Shown here piece by piece: positions 6,221-6,981 of a stretch of 6,981 bases of DNA (position 1 is the stretch's first letter; each line of letters opens with the position of its first letter). This stretch comes from an uncultured Erysipelotrichaceae bacterium (GTDB lineage Bacteria > Bacillota_I > Bacilli_A > RF39 > UBA660). Below the pieces are notes generated by a model. It did not search any database. It saw nothing but the letters and a program-made list of their open reading frames with translations, and was not told the origin of the DNA. Position numbers and translations under genes: made by a program. The DNA lies in the NCBI GenBank assembly GCA_902766135.1, contig CACXCK010000002.1:1-6981 (forward strand), read 5' to 3'.

Positions 6221-6844
6221 ATGAATAATTTCATATTACATAGAGGATATCATGATAGTAATATTAAAGAAAATAGTTATGAGGGAATTAAGAGGGCATT
6301 AGATAGTGATGAATATATGGGTATAGAATGTGATGTAAGAGAAACTTTAGATAAGCATTATATAATAAATCATAATAGCATAATAGATTCATACTTAATT
6401 AGATTTACAAACTTAAATGTTTTAAAGAGTAAATATAATATTACTACTTTAGAAAGTATATTAAGTATTAAGACTAATAAAATAATACTACTTGAAATAA
6501 AGGATTATAGTATTGATATTGATAGCTTTTTAAAATTGTTAGATAAATATAAAAATAAAAATATTTATATAATGAGTTTTTATAAAAGATTAATAAAAGA
6601 GATAAAGAGGAAAAGTAATAATTATAAATTAGGTGTACTAAATTATGTTTTAAATAGTGATAAAGAATATAATAATTATGATTTTATATGCTTATTATCT
6701 AGCGTTATTACACCTAATTTATATAATTATTTCTTAAATAATAATATAGAAGTATTTATATATGGTATTAATAATTATAGTAAATTAAAGTTTTATTCTA
6801 AGAGTTATTTAATAGTTGATAATAAAAAAATATCAGGATTTTAA
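6221..6844 (+). CDS. Short glycerophosphodiester phosphodiesterase-like protein
   Basis: GDPD enzymes split glycerophosphodiesters into glycerol-3-phosphate and an alcohol. The 207-aa protein has no signal peptide, so it is cytoplasmic. Family motifs at the N terminus are clear: LHRGYHD (H7, R8), KENSYEGI (E17, N18), GIECDVRETLD (E36, D38) and INHNSIID (H51). LLEIKD (E92, K94) matches the next conserved strand. The usual HD pair at the second His is HN here (N52), and the C-terminal half is short and divergent (family usually about 230-250 aa), so activity is uncertain. GC is 110 of 624 bases (about 18%), far below its neighbours, with AAT, ATA, TTA and AAA codons throughout. No Shine-Dalgarno site precedes ATG 6221; this start is fixed by the position of the HRG motif. 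Its 3' end overlaps the convergent minus-strand gene by 4 bases. Confidence 0.8.
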   Translation: MNNFILHRGYHDSNIKENSYEGIKRALDSDEYMGIECDVRETLDKHYIINHNSIIDSYLIRFTNLNVLKSKYNITTLESILSIKTNKIILLEIKDYSIDIDSFLKLLDKYKNKNIYIMSFYKRLIKEIKRKSNNYKLGVLNYVLNSDKEYNNYDFICLLSSVITPNLYNYFLNNNIEVFIYGINNYSKLKFYSKSYLIVDNKKISGF

Positions 6845-6861
6845 TCCTGATATTTTATATT
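6824..6861. terminator. Bidirectional terminator hairpin between convergent genes
   Basis: A long inverted repeat (AAAATATCAGGATT at 6827-6840 pairing with AATCCTGATATTTT at 6843-6856) has a 2-base spacer; in practice the inner A-T pairs open to form the loop. It has an A run on its left and T-rich sequence on its right, so either strand reads as stem plus T tract. It contains both stop codons: TAA 6842-6844 of the + gene and the minus-strand stop at 6841-6843. Confidence 0.8.
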
Positions 6862-6981
6862 ATTAATTTCTTTGATATTTAATCCGGTAATCTCAGATAT
6901 TTCTTCAAGGCTATAATTCTTGTTTAGCATTTTTTTAATCAATTCAATTTCTTTCTCTTTTTGACCTTGTTTAATGCCTTC
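6841..6981 (-). CDS. C-terminal tail of an Rpn/PD-(D/E)XK nuclease-type protein (partial)
   Basis: On the minus strand an open frame of 46 codons runs from the window edge at 6981 to a stop at 6841-6843. It reads EGIKQGQKEKEIELIKKMLN, then a helix-turn-helix-like segment (YSLEEISEITGLNIKEI), and ends KYQD. This Gly/Lys/Gln/Glu-rich helix with a small s-xx-I-xx-xTGL-xx-eI ending is typical of the C termini of Rpn family recombination-promoting nucleases (often annotated 'PD-(D/E)XK nuclease family transposase'), which are numerous in gut Bacillota. The catalytic domain lies outside the window, so the call rests on the tail alone. The gene is convergent with the phosphodiesterase-like gene, overlaps it by 4 bases and shares its terminator. 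Confidence 0.6.
   Translation of the reverse strand, partial: EGIKQGQKEKEIELIKKMLNKNYSLEEISEITGLNIKEINNIKYQD

Overview
The window looks like chromosomal sequence from a low-GC Bacillota bacterium. The middle is roughly one-third GC by eye. TGA works as a stop (it ends spoIIP) and TGG encodes tryptophan, so the standard bacterial code fits and the UGA-Trp code of Mycoplasma does not. Strong GGTGA/AGGAGG-type ribosome binding sites, an apparent spoIIP, and the surface-protein types point to the class Bacilli in a broad sense, possibly an uncultured gut lineage related to Erysipelotrichia or RF39. That finer placement is inference.

Layout. Bases 1-254 hold the end of a surface-protein gene whose product carries a C-terminal GVRPVINL-type module. 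It is clearly GC-richer (112 of 254 bases, about 44%) and ends in a good intrinsic terminator (292-319). A same-strand cluster follows: spoIIP (354-1262), a 109-aa membrane protein in the position of Bacillus yqxA (1268-1597), a membrane-anchored VanY-type D,D-carboxypeptidase with Ig-like domains (1651-2835), lepA (2846-4657) and hemW (4657-5739). Genes overlap or are spaced by about 5-55 bases with no obvious terminator inside, so they probably form one operon. Two more + strand genes come next: a 141-aa secreted, membrane-anchored protein with a cadherin-like beta-sandwich (5784-6209), and a very AT-rich (about 18% GC) short glycerophosphodiester phosphodiesterase-like protein (6221-6844). 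The right edge carries the C-terminal tail of a minus-strand Rpn/PD-(D/E)XK nuclease-type protein. It converges on the phosphodiesterase gene and shares with it a bidirectional terminator hairpin that covers both stop codons.

How the genes relate. As I recall it, the order spoIIP-yqxA-lepA-hemW is that of Bacillus subtilis (gpr-spoIIP-yqxA-lepA-hemW-hrcA). Here gpr is not directly upstream, hrcA is not directly downstream, and a VanY-type gene sits between yqxA and lepA. SpoIIP and VanY would both act on peptidoglycan outside the membrane, so the first half of the operon is a wall-remodelling block. The second half is translation quality (LepA) and haem handling (HemW). I found no RNA gene, CRISPR array, insertion sequence or intact mobile element. 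The most distinctive parts are the two compositionally deviant ends and the modified spoIIP-hemW cluster. No clear new multi-gene system is visible in the window.
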